Positions 29,401-36,425 of a DNA stretch of 64,000 nt are shown piece by piece. The notes under the pieces are model-generated. The model saw only the letters and a list, made by a program, of their open reading frames with translations, was not told the DNA's origin and did no database searches. Numbering within the stretch: the first letter of the stretch is position 1; the number at the start of each line of letters is the position of its first letter. A program made the position numbers and the translations under genes. The stretch is from Pseudoduganella lutea (lineage in GTDB: Bacteria; Pseudomonadota; Gammaproteobacteria; Burkholderiales; Burkholderiaceae_D): NCBI RefSeq assembly GCF_004209755.1, contig NZ_CP035913.1:4216001-4280000 (forward strand), given 5' to 3'.

Positions 29401-29591
29401 GCAACCTCGGTTTCCAGCTGCGCCGGGGCGGCGCCCGGCAGCGAGGCGCTGACCGTCACGATCGGCAGTTCGATGTCCGGAAAGTCCTGCACCGGGTTGG
29501 CCTTGTAGGCCATCAGGCCGGCCAGCGTGAGCAGCACGAACAGCATGATCGCCGGAATCGGATTCCGGATCGACAGGGCGGAAAAGTTCAT
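26427..29591 (-). CDS. RND multidrug efflux permease (HAE1, MexB/AcrB type)
   Basis: A 1054-aa inner-membrane proton-driven pump from the ATG at 29591 (AAGGAG). The N-terminus 'SIRNPIPAIMLFVLLTLAGL', 'VQDFPDIELPIVTVSASLPG' and 'GVLVDDAIVEIENIERHLAM' (the transmembrane Asp pair of helix 4) are diagnostic; twelve membrane helices and two large periplasmic loops fit. It is the last gene of the operon TetR - outer-membrane channel - adaptor - permease, 9 bp behind the adaptor. The substrate is unknown. A long open frame on the opposite strand is a codon-bias shadow. Confidence 0.96.
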   Translation of the reverse strand: MNFSALSIRNPIPAIMLFVLLTLAGLMAYKANPVQDFPDIELPIVTVSASLPGAAPAQLETEVARKIEDSVATLQGVKNIYTKVLDGVATITVEFILEKNISDGVNEVRDAVSQVRADMPAELREPVVSKVSTAGRVITTYVAVNKPGSTPVDDADLSWFVDNTVAKRLLTVPGVGSVNRVGGVDREIRVELDDAQMAALRVSALDVSRQLRLVQREAPGGRGDVSGAEQSVRTIGTVQSAQELARMDIPLGDGRHVRLDQVAKVTDTIAEPRAIATQDGKPVVAFEVFRTKGASETAVEDGVQEAVEELRKAHPNLELKQVIDNAFPVEENFEGSMELLYEGAILAVIVVFWFLRDWRATLVASAALPLSVLPAFLGIYWFGYTLNTVTLLSLALVVGVLVDDAIVEIENIERHLAMGKTPMQAALEAADEIGMAVIATTFALVAVFLPTAFMGGIPGKFFKQFGWTAVLAVLASLVVARLLTPMMAAYLLKPHKPKHPGHVEEDGPIMSRYMRTMKWCLKHRMFTALASAIFFVCSIMLVGLLPTGFVPPADRAQTQVNAELPPGSTLAQTREVAEQARLAAMRVPGVTGVFSSIGGGSSGDAFAPGAAAEARRAVLTITTVHRTDRDETMAEIDSLLRRQLANIAGARFTVGPPDTGVKMQLVLQSEDPDALIAAARRAERELRTLSGIGNVTSSASLVRPEIIVRPDFARAADLGVTAASIGETVRVATAGDYDFDLTKMNLPERQVPIRVKLPDYVRADLDAIGRLTVPGRNGPVLLANVATITMESGPAQIDRLNRSRNVTLDVELGSRTLGELNAEARKLPSLANLPPNVRIAELGDAQEMASLFASFGIAMAIGVLCIYGVLVLLFKDFMQPVTILAALPLSIGGAIVLLLITGSALSMPSMIGLIMLMGIVTKNSILLVDYAILARDAGMTRTEALVDACHKRSRPILMTTIAMGAGMMPLALGLGADPSFRAPMAITVIGGLITSTLLSLLVVPAVFTYVDDIEHWLGRMVRKLRHKDHPHADQPHGEAANLPQATEPGKAGGH

Positions 29592-29600
29592 CGCGGCTCC

Positions 29601-30839
29601 TTAATTCGCGGCGCGCTGGTTTGCCGCGGGTGACGTGGCCGCAGCCGCCGGCCCTGCATTGGCAACCCGCACCAGGTCGCCATCGTTCAGGAAGCCGGCA
29701 CCGTTCTGCACCACCTGCATGCCGTCGCCCACGCCGGACAGGATCTCGATCCGGTCGCCCATGCGCCGTCCCGTCTGCACCTTCAGCTGGCTCACGCGCG
29801 AATCGGCATTGAGCCGGAACACGTAGGGGAAGCCATCCCGTACCACCACGGCCGGCTGCGGCAGGGTCAGCGCGCCCGAGGTGCCCAGCTCGAAGTGGCC
29901 GCTGGCATACATGCCGGCCTTGAACGGTGCATTGCTGCGGGTATCCGGTGGCAGGTCCACATAGACCAGCGCGGAACGCGTCTGCGGGTCGATGGTGGGG
30001 GCGATCATCCGCACCTTGCCTTTCAGCTCGCTGCCGTTGGCCGCCTTCACCGTGACCGTGCCACCGATGCGGATGTTCTTCAGCTCCGCCGCCGTCACCT
30101 CGGCACGCCATTCGAGACGGCCCTGGCGGATCATGCGGAACAGTTCCGTGCCGGCGCCCACCACCGAGCCCACCGTGGCGCTGCGCGCCGAGATCACGCC
30201 GCTGTCCGGCGCCACCACCTGCGTGTATTTCTGTCGCAACTGCTGCGAGGCCAGGGCCGCGCGGGCCGACTCGATGCGTGCGTTGGCCGTCTGCTCGGCC
30301 GTCAGGTATTGCGAGACCTGCTGCTCGGACAGCGCGCCCGACGCCTGCACGGCGCGTGCCCGCTTCGCATTGGCCTGGGCCTCGGCGGCATTGGCCCGTG
30401 CCTCGGCCAGCGCGGCTTTCGCCTGCGCCACGTCGGCGTTCACGGTATCGGCCGAGAACACGGCCAGCACCTGGCCTTTTTTCACCACGTCGCCCACGTT
30501 GACGCGCACCTCGGTCAGCCGCAGGCCGTTCGACTCGCTGCCGAGCGAGGCTTCCTGCCACGCCGCCACATTGCCGTTCGCGGTGAGCCGCAGTGGCAGC
30601 GTGGCCTGCTGCGGCCGGGTGGTGGACACGGTCAGCGCCGGCGTGGCGGCCGGTTTCTTTTCATCGGCCGCGGTGGAGGAGGGGCTGTACAGCGTGACGC
30701 CGGCGGTGCCCACGGCAAGCGCGGCCAGCAGTACCAGCGCGAGCGGCTGCTTGACCACGTTGGTGCCAAACTGCGTGCCCGGCTTTGCACCCGACGCTGT
30801 GCTCGACTTCGTTTTCGGATTGGTCATGTTCTTTTTCAT
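29601..30839 (-). CDS. RND periplasmic adaptor (MexA/AcrA type)
   Basis: A 412-aa membrane-fusion protein starting at the ATG at 30839, which overlaps the stop of the channel gene as ATGA. A membrane anchor (about 32-50) is followed by the lipoyl half 'LTEVRVNVGDVVKKGQVLAV', an Ala-rich coiled coil (about 115-190), 'KYTQVVAPDSGVISARSATV' and the beta-barrel and membrane-proximal domains. It joins the RND permease to the outer-membrane channel. Confidence 0.94.
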   Translation of the reverse strand: MKKNMTNPKTKSSTASGAKPGTQFGTNVVKQPLALVLLAALAVGTAGVTLYSPSSTAADEKKPAATPALTVSTTRPQQATLPLRLTANGNVAAWQEASLGSESNGLRLTEVRVNVGDVVKKGQVLAVFSADTVNADVAQAKAALAEARANAAEAQANAKRARAVQASGALSEQQVSQYLTAEQTANARIESARAALASQQLRQKYTQVVAPDSGVISARSATVGSVVGAGTELFRMIRQGRLEWRAEVTAAELKNIRIGGTVTVKAANGSELKGKVRMIAPTIDPQTRSALVYVDLPPDTRSNAPFKAGMYASGHFELGTSGALTLPQPAVVVRDGFPYVFRLNADSRVSQLKVQTGRRMGDRIEILSGVGDGMQVVQNGAGFLNDGDLVRVANAGPAAAATSPAANQRAAN

Positions 30840-32287
30840 GGATTGCTCGCGTTGGTCATCACGGATGCGTTCGAATTGTCGCGGTTCCAGCCGCCGCCGG
30901 CCGCGCGGTACAGCGCGATCCAGGCGGCGCTGCGTTCGCGCTGCACGGCGATCATCGCGTTCTCGGCGGCGAGGCGGGTGCGGCGCGCGTCTTCCAGCTG
31001 CAGCAGGCTGCCCATGCCGTTCCTGTACAGGTCTTCGGCCGCCGTGAACGATGCGCGGTAGCCTTCCAGCGCGGCCTGCGCCTGCACGGCGCGCAGGTCG
31101 GTGCCCTGCAGGTTGACGAGCGCCTGTTCGACTTCGCTGACGGCCTGCCGCACGCTGCCGCGGTAGCTGGTCACGGCCGCTTCGTAGCGCTCCTGCGCCG
31201 CCGCGACGGCGGCGCGGCGCCGGCCGGCATCGAAGATGGGCAGGGTCACCTGCACCGGGCCGATCGTCCACGTATTGGCGGTCACGCTTTCCCCGGCGGC
31301 GCGGATCTGGCCGCGACCGATCGCGCCGGAGATGCCCAGCCGCGGATAGCGCTGGGCGCGGGCGCCGGCCACTTCGAAGCTGGCCGCGGCCACTTCGCGC
31401 TCGGCATTGAACACGTCCGGCCGCTGGGCCAGCGTCTGGGCCGGCAAGGCGTCGATACCGATGCCCTGCGCCGGCGACAGGTCGGCGGCGCCGGCCGCCA
31501 GCCGGCTGCGCAGCTCTGGTTCAGGGACCGCGGTCAGCGCGACCAGCGTCTTCACGTCCACCTCGCACTGGGCACGCTGTGCGATTTCGCGGTTGGCACC
31601 ATCGGCCGCGCTGGCGCGGGCCAGCGCCAGGCTGGCGGGCGCCTCGAAGCCCGCCTGCGCCGTCAGTTCCGTCAGCCGCGCGGTATCGGCGCGCGAGGCG
31701 GCATCCTGGCGTGCCACGTCGAGCAAGCGCTCGCAGGCGCGCAGCTGGTAATACGTGTTCGCGGTATCGGCCGCCACGGAGACGCGTGCATCGTGCCAGC
31801 CTGCCTGCGCGCCCTCGTAGCGGGCCTGCGCCGCATCGCGCACGGCGCGGTTGGCGCCAAAGATGTCGATTTCCCACGACGCCTGCAGGTAGCCCTGCGA
31901 CGTCGTGTTGGTGGGCATCGCGGCGCTTTGCTGGCTGGCGCGGGTGGACGTGAGCGCCGCGTCGACTGTCGGTGCCAGCGCCGCGCCGGCGGCCACGCGC
32001 TGTTCGCGCGCCTGCGCCAGCCGGCTGCGTGCCGCGGCCACCGTGGGGCTCGCCACCTGCGCTGCCTCCACCAGCTCCGCCAGCAGCGGGTCGCCCTGGC
32101 CGCGCCACCAGCCGGACAATTGGGTGACCGTTCCCCCGTGGGGCAAGGGCGCATGCCATTGCGCTGGTTCCTTCGACTCGACGACCGGCGGCGGACCGGA
32201 CAGCGCGCAGCCGCCCAGCGCCAGCGCGACCGCCAGCGTCATTGCCAGCTTCGTCGTCGACTTCATGATCGGTGCTGCTGGATTCAT
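30836..32287 (-). CDS. Outer-membrane efflux lipoprotein (OprM/NodT type)
   Basis: A 483-aa channel from the ATG at 32287 with a perfect AAGGAG site. The lipobox is 'ALALGGCALSGPP'. The two efflux repeats include 'AQASWEIDIFGANRAVRDAA' and 'QRPDVFNAEREVAAASFEVA', with 'GPVQVTLPIFDAGRRRAAVA' in the second. The start overlaps the TetR stop (TCATG at 32284-32288 on the plus strand). The frame is open 75 bp upstream inside the regulator gene and is not used. Confidence 0.94.
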   Translation of the reverse strand: MNPAAPIMKSTTKLAMTLAVALALGGCALSGPPPVVESKEPAQWHAPLPHGGTVTQLSGWWRGQGDPLLAELVEAAQVASPTVAAARSRLAQAREQRVAAGAALAPTVDAALTSTRASQQSAAMPTNTTSQGYLQASWEIDIFGANRAVRDAAQARYEGAQAGWHDARVSVAADTANTYYQLRACERLLDVARQDAASRADTARLTELTAQAGFEAPASLALARASAADGANREIAQRAQCEVDVKTLVALTAVPEPELRSRLAAGAADLSPAQGIGIDALPAQTLAQRPDVFNAEREVAAASFEVAGARAQRYPRLGISGAIGRGQIRAAGESVTANTWTIGPVQVTLPIFDAGRRRAAVAAAQERYEAAVTSYRGSVRQAVSEVEQALVNLQGTDLRAVQAQAALEGYRASFTAAEDLYRNGMGSLLQLEDARRTRLAAENAMIAVQRERSAAWIALYRAAGGGWNRDNSNASVMTNASNP

Positions 32288-32946
32288 GCTGCTCCTTTCC
32301 TTCTTTTTTCGTGTTCGGCGGTGACGATCGCCTCGGCATAGTCGACCAGCCGCGGTATCCATTCCTGCAATGCGTGCGGTGCCGCCACCAGCTGCGGCGT
32401 GACGGCGGCAACGATGTCCTGCGAGATCATCAGGTGCGCGCCCAGGGCCGCCACGCCATGCACCAGCCGGCGCACCTCGTCGTCCACCGCCACGTCGAGG
32501 TGGCGCGCGAGCACGGCGGCCAGCGCCTCGAACTCGGGGCGGATGCCGTTATCGATCTCGTTCTGCCAGATGCCGGTGGGTTCCAGCACTTCGCGCAGCC
32601 ACATGCGCAGGCGCAACTGGGCGATGTCGCCTTCCATCATCGGCGCCAGCAACTGCGTGTAGTAACCGTGCAGCATCTCGCGCAGCGTGAAGCCGGGCTG
32701 GTCGAACTGGGCGATGTTCTTTTCCGGCGGTGGCATGAAGTCCGTCAGCGCCGCGCGGTACAGGCCCGCCTTGTCGCCGAAGTAATAGGCGATCGCCGCT
32801 ACGTTGGCGCCCGCCGCCAGGGCGATCTCCCGGGTGGACGTGGCATTGAATCCCTGCGCGGCGAACAGCCGCATGGCCGCCCCCAGCAGGCGCTCGCGCG
32901 ACTGTTCGCCATCCGAACGGATCTTGCGTATGTGTTTTTCTGACAT
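32284..32946 (-). CDS. TetR-family repressor, CecR-like, of the RND operon
   Basis: A 220-aa regulator. The HTH is at about 16-60: 'RERLLGAAMRLFAAQGFNAT' then 'STREIALAAGANVAAIAYYF'. The C-terminal half matches the CecR/YbiH effector domain ('LREVLEPTGIWQNEIDNGIR', 'HGVAALGAHLMISQD'). It is first in the operon and overlaps the channel gene by 4 bp. A perfect palindrome lies 8-24 bp upstream of its start, so autorepression of the whole operon is likely. Its own ribosome site is poor (GAGGG directly before ATG). Confidence 0.92.
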   Translation of the reverse strand: MSEKHIRKIRSDGEQSRERLLGAAMRLFAAQGFNATSTREIALAAGANVAAIAYYFGDKAGLYRAALTDFMPPPEKNIAQFDQPGFTLREMLHGYYTQLLAPMMEGDIAQLRLRMWLREVLEPTGIWQNEIDNGIRPEFEALAAVLARHLDVAVDDEVRRLVHGVAALGAHLMISQDIVAAVTPQLVAAPHALQEWIPRLVDYAEAIVTAEHEKRRKGAA

Positions 32947-32953
32947 CCCTCGA

Positions 32954-32970
32954 TTAAATCATAGATTTAA
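32954..32970. promoter_or_regulatory. Perfect palindromic operator upstream of the TetR gene
   Basis: TTAAATC-ATA-GATTTAA, 7-bp arms with a 3-bp centre. On the minus strand it contains TATGAT, a plausible -10 box, so a bound dimer would block the operon promoter. Confidence 0.75.
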
Positions 32971-33121
32971 AACGATTGATATAAGTAAGTCATTCGTTTG
33001 AACAAGACGCTGTGCGCTTGCTGGATGGCCGGCGTTACTGGACGGCGCTGCGGGATGGAAGATGGTGCGACGGTACCGGTGCGTCATCGGACGCGCGGCA
33101 AAAGGAAAGTGACGGGCTGGC

Positions 33122-33179
33122 ACCGGGGTCAGACCCCAATCATGGGAAATATTGCCAGGATTTGGGGTCTGACCCCGGT
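33122..33179. repeat. REP-like mirrored pair (GGGGTCAGACCCC)
   Basis: ACCGGGGTCAGACCCCAA (33122-33139) and its exact reverse complement (33162-33179), separated by 22 bp. Each unit is itself a palindrome (GGGGTC-A-GACCCC). Confidence 0.85.
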
Positions 33180-33579
33180 TTCTGGAAATATAGCGGGATA
33201 TACGGGCAAAAAAATGCCCGCGAGCCAGGGGCTGCGGGCGAGGTCCAATTGTTCGGAGAACGCTTGGAGGAGACGGTTCCAATATAGCTTGGTATATGTT
33301 GCGCTGCAATACCGTAAAACTACCGTGCGCGCGCCCCCTCTGGATCGGAAGCGTTTCCAGCGGTTATGTGCACTGCAACAAAATTTGGTGTCGGCGGCCT
33401 GCGGCAAATATCCCAAAGCGTAAATTCGGAATCACCAAGAGTTCTTCAGCTGAGCTGACGCGACAGGAATGCAAGCGGCGCGACAATGCTCTCCGCAAAA
33501 ATATTTTGCGGTTGCGTAAAACATACGCGACTATTGGAAGGTATAGCGACCGCCCCGGCCAGGCAGCGGTCTTGTCCGT

Positions 33580-34953
33580 TTACTGTGCTTTGAGTTGCAG
33601 CGTGAACGTGCTGCCTTTGCCGAACTCGCTGCTGAAGAACAGCGAGCCGCCGAGCACGTTGGCAAGGTTCTGGCACAGATAAAGGCCGAGGCCGGCGCCT
33701 TCGGCATGGCGAGTCGAGGTGGAATCGAGTTGCGAGAATGCCTGGAACAGCTTGGCCTGGTCCTCGTCGCGGATGCCGGCCCCCGTGTCGGACACGGAAA
33801 ATTCCGCCGCCGTGCCGCCCCCATCGAGGGTGCGCCGCGCCAGGGTCACGCGCACGGTGCCTTTTTCAGTGAACTTGATGGCGTTGTTGGCCAGGTTGAT
33901 GAGGATTTGCGTGAGCGCACGGCGGTCGGTGTCGATGGAGACCGGCTGTTCGTCCAGCACCACTTCCAGTGCCAGCCCTTTTTGCGCCGCAAGCGGGCGC
34001 AGTGTTTCAGCCACCTGGCGCACCAAGTCCTGGCATTGCACGTGCTCGATCGACAGCGTGACCTTGCCCGCTTCGATCTTGGCCACGTCGAGGATGTCGT
34101 TGATGAGCGAAAGCAGGTGGCGCGCCGAACCGCGAATGGTGTTCAGCTGCTTTTCCTGCTCGTCCGTCAGCGGCCCGGGCAGCTTCATCAGCAAAGCGCC
34201 CGTGAAGCCGATGATGGCGTTCAGCGGCGTGCGCAACTCGTGCGACATATTGGCGATGAAGGCCGATTTCGTCCGGCTGGCCTCGCCCAGTTCCACGTTC
34301 TTCAGCGCGATCTCGCGGTTGATCGTTTCCAGCTGCCCGGCATGGTGTGCGAGGCGCATGTTCAGTTCGATCACCTGGCGCTCGCGCGCCTGCAGTTCGC
34401 TGTTGACCTGCACCGCCTGCTCATAAGTGGAGATCAGCAGGTCGAGGATCTGCTGGCGCTCGGCATTGATGAAGTGCTTCTGCTCGCCCAGGTAGAGGGC
34501 GATGCCCACTTCCATGTTCTGGTCCTTGCGCAGCTTCTGGTTGACCAGCATGTGGCCGATGCGGTTGAGCAGGTAGTCTTCCGCATAGGGCTTGCGGATA
34601 AAATTGTCGGCGCCGCATTCGATGCCGCGGATGATGTCCTTCGGGTCGTTCAGCGACGTGACGAGGATGACGGGAATGTCGCGCATCGCCGGATCGGTCT
34701 TGATCGCACGGCACAATTCGTAGCCATCCATTTCCGGCATCACGATGTCCGACAGCACCAGGTGCGGCTTGCGTTCGGCGATCGCCGCCAGCGCCAGCCG
34801 GCCGTTGCCGGCCACCCGCGCCTTGTACTTGACCGACTGGATCAGGCGGCGCAGCCGCTCGGCCTGCGTGGGGCTGTCCTCGACGATCAGGATCTCGATT
34901 TCGCCCGGTTCGATTTCGTAGGTGGAGTCCACTCGTTTGCCCTGTGCTGTCAT
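33580..34953 (-). CDS. Response-regulator/histidine-kinase hybrid
   Basis: A 457-aa soluble protein with the receiver first: phosphoacceptor D69 ('HLVLSDIVMPEMDGY') and Lys in 'FIRKPYAEDYL'. A helical linker (about 140-225) leads to the kinase: H-box 'FIANMSHELRTPLNAIIG' (H238), N-box 'ILINLANNAIKFTEKG', G1 'VSDTGAGIRDED' and G2 'GAGLGLYLCQNLANVLGG'. With no membrane segment or own sensor, it likely takes phosphate from another kinase and passes it on. The gene stands alone on this strand. Confidence 0.93.
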   Translation of the reverse strand: MTAQGKRVDSTYEIEPGEIEILIVEDSPTQAERLRRLIQSVKYKARVAGNGRLALAAIAERKPHLVLSDIVMPEMDGYELCRAIKTDPAMRDIPVILVTSLNDPKDIIRGIECGADNFIRKPYAEDYLLNRIGHMLVNQKLRKDQNMEVGIALYLGEQKHFINAERQQILDLLISTYEQAVQVNSELQARERQVIELNMRLAHHAGQLETINREIALKNVELGEASRTKSAFIANMSHELRTPLNAIIGFTGALLMKLPGPLTDEQEKQLNTIRGSARHLLSLINDILDVAKIEAGKVTLSIEHVQCQDLVRQVAETLRPLAAQKGLALEVVLDEQPVSIDTDRRALTQILINLANNAIKFTEKGTVRVTLARRTLDGGGTAAEFSVSDTGAGIRDEDQAKLFQAFSQLDSTSTRHAEGAGLGLYLCQNLANVLGGSLFFSSEFGKGSTFTLQLKAQ

Positions 34954-35017
34954 CCGGTTTGGTGTGTCCGACTATAAATGAAATGCGGGGCCGGCGGCGC
35001 CCGCGCGACTACGGTGT

Positions 35018-35803
35018 TCAGGCATCCCCGCCCCGGGCGGCGGCTTGCGCTTCTGCCGGCATCTCCGCCTGCACCTCGCCCTGGAAACCGCCCGCACGGT
35101 ACGTGACCACCAGCGTATCGCGGTGGCCATGCGCGGCCACCGGCTGGATCGGCGTCGATTCGTGGATCACGGTCGCATCGTCGAGCAGCAGCATCGTCCA
35201 TGGCTCGGTCATCGTGAAGCGCTTGCCGTTCGGGCCATCGGCTTCGAAGATGCGTGTCTCGCCACCCTTGATGCCATGGCGGCCGACGAGGGCCACCGCC
35301 ACGTAGTCCACGCCATCGCGGTGCGCTCCTTCGGGCGTGGGGCGGCCGATGCCGTCGGCCGTGTCGATGCGGAACTGATGGGCTTCCACATACCACGTCT
35401 TCTCGTCGCGCACGCTGGAAAACAGCCGGCCCAGCGCCGTCAGCAAACCCTGCCAGCCCGGTGCTTCCACCGTTTCCGGCAGCACCGGTGCGAACATGCG
35501 GTGCATGCCGCCGTGCAGCGCATTGTATTCCACGCTTTGCCAGTGGGCCCGGTGCGGGGTCTGCGCCAGCGCCTGGTCTTCCTGCACGTGTTGCACGAAG
35601 CAGGAGTGGCGGCGGCGCCGGTAGCGGCCGCCGTCCTTCAGGTAATTGTCCAGTTCCAGGGTATCCCAGCCCGGCGCCAGCGCGTCGAGCTGCGCCAGCG
35701 GTGTGCCGGCAAGCGCCGCCACGTCGGCCGGTGCCAGCAAGGCCCAGCCTTGCGTACGCAGCGCCTGGGTGACCTGGTCGAGGGATGTGAACTGCGGCGT
35801 CAT
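35018..35803 (-). CDS. Fe(II)/2-oxoglutarate dioxygenase, IDO/BsmA-like
   Basis: A 261-aa protein from the ATG at 35803 (AAGGTG site). The motif 'EGAHRDGVDYVAVALVGRHG' gives the HxD pair, and the distal 'AAHGHRDTLVVTYRAGG' gives the second His and the 2-oxoglutarate-binding Arg. 'NALHGGMHRMFAPVLPE' is also typical of the 2OG-Fe dioxygenase family containing L-isoleucine 4-dioxygenase and BsmA. Free amino-acid hydroxylation is therefore a fair guess, but the substrate is not established. Confidence 0.85.
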   Translation of the reverse strand: MTPQFTSLDQVTQALRTQGWALLAPADVAALAGTPLAQLDALAPGWDTLELDNYLKDGGRYRRRRHSCFVQHVQEDQALAQTPHRAHWQSVEYNALHGGMHRMFAPVLPETVEAPGWQGLLTALGRLFSSVRDEKTWYVEAHQFRIDTADGIGRPTPEGAHRDGVDYVAVALVGRHGIKGGETRIFEADGPNGKRFTMTEPWTMLLLDDATVIHESTPIQPVAAHGHRDTLVVTYRAGGFQGEVQAEMPAEAQAAARGGDA

Positions 35804-35933
35804 GGCGCACCTTCATTGGTTGAAAAATATTGTCGTATTGTACGACTTCAACTGGCGGGGCGTCAGGGGAGCAATTCAGCCGATACGCATTGGAAGGAAT
35901 GGCCGGGCGGCGACCGTCGCAAGCGCATGGCGC

Positions 35934-36425
35934 TCAGGGCAGCCGCTGCTCTTCCTTCGCCGCCGTGAACGTCAGCGTGGCGGCAGCCCGCCCCGCGCTG
36001 CCACCCACGTTGACGGTATTGATCTGCCCCGGCAGGAAATCGGTCAGCACGCCATTCTTCAGCACGGTGCCGGCGGGTAGCGCGGCGCCGTCGACCTGCT
36101 GGTAGACGGTGATCGTGTCGGCGCTGGCCTTGACGCCCACCCATTGCAACGGCAGGCGCCGTCCTTCCGCGGCCAGCACGAAGCGCTTGTCCAGGTAGCG
36201 CCGCAGCGCGTCCTGGCCTTCGTCGAGGCCGAGGTCGAACTGGCGGCCGTACAGGTTTGCCAGCAGCGCTTCCACGTCGTGCGCGGTGTACGTGTGCACG
36301 ATCTCGGTGTTGCCGGTGTCGGCGTTGTAGCCGATGTCCGCCAGGCCCATGTGGTAGTTGTGGGCCGTGGCGGTGCCGGACAACACCGCCGCCGCGAGGG
36401 CGGCGTTCCTGAACCAGCGCAGCAT
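35934..36425 (-). CDS. DUF6702 family exported protein
   Basis: A 163-aa protein with a signal peptide (LRWFRNAALAAAVLSGTATA). The mature start 'HNYHMGLADIGYNADTGNTE' and 'VHTYTAHDVEALLANLYG' match DUF6702. Its ATG shares a base with the TGA of the M1 peptidase gene upstream (TGATG), so the two are coupled; this pairing of an M1 peptidase with a DUF6702 protein suggests a shared periplasmic role. The activity is unknown. Confidence 0.85.
   Translation of the reverse strand: MLRWFRNAALAAAVLSGTATAHNYHMGLADIGYNADTGNTEIVHTYTAHDVEALLANLYGRQFDLGLDEGQDALRRYLDKRFVLAAEGRRLPLQWVGVKASADTITVYQQVDGAALPAGTVLKNGVLTDFLPGQINTVNVGGSAGRAAATLTFTAAKEEQRLP

Larger units (their letters stand above)
32947..33579. 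other. Intergenic region upstream of the TetR-RND operon
   Basis: 633 bp without a gene I can support; the short ORFs here have no ribosome site, family match or consistent codon use. It contains the TetR operator (32954-32970) and a mirrored REP pair (33122-33179). The stretch 33280-33540 is lower in G+C than its surroundings and shows no further structure to my eye. Confidence 0.6.

Noticed and set aside
26361..29633. 1090-codon plus-strand frame opposite the RND permease
   Set aside because: Antisense of a gene with clear RND motifs; the product is an Arg/His/Gln-rich shadow.
32998..33423. Frames in the gap upstream of the TetR gene
   Set aside because: They cross the REP pair, have no ribosome site and code for nothing recognisable.
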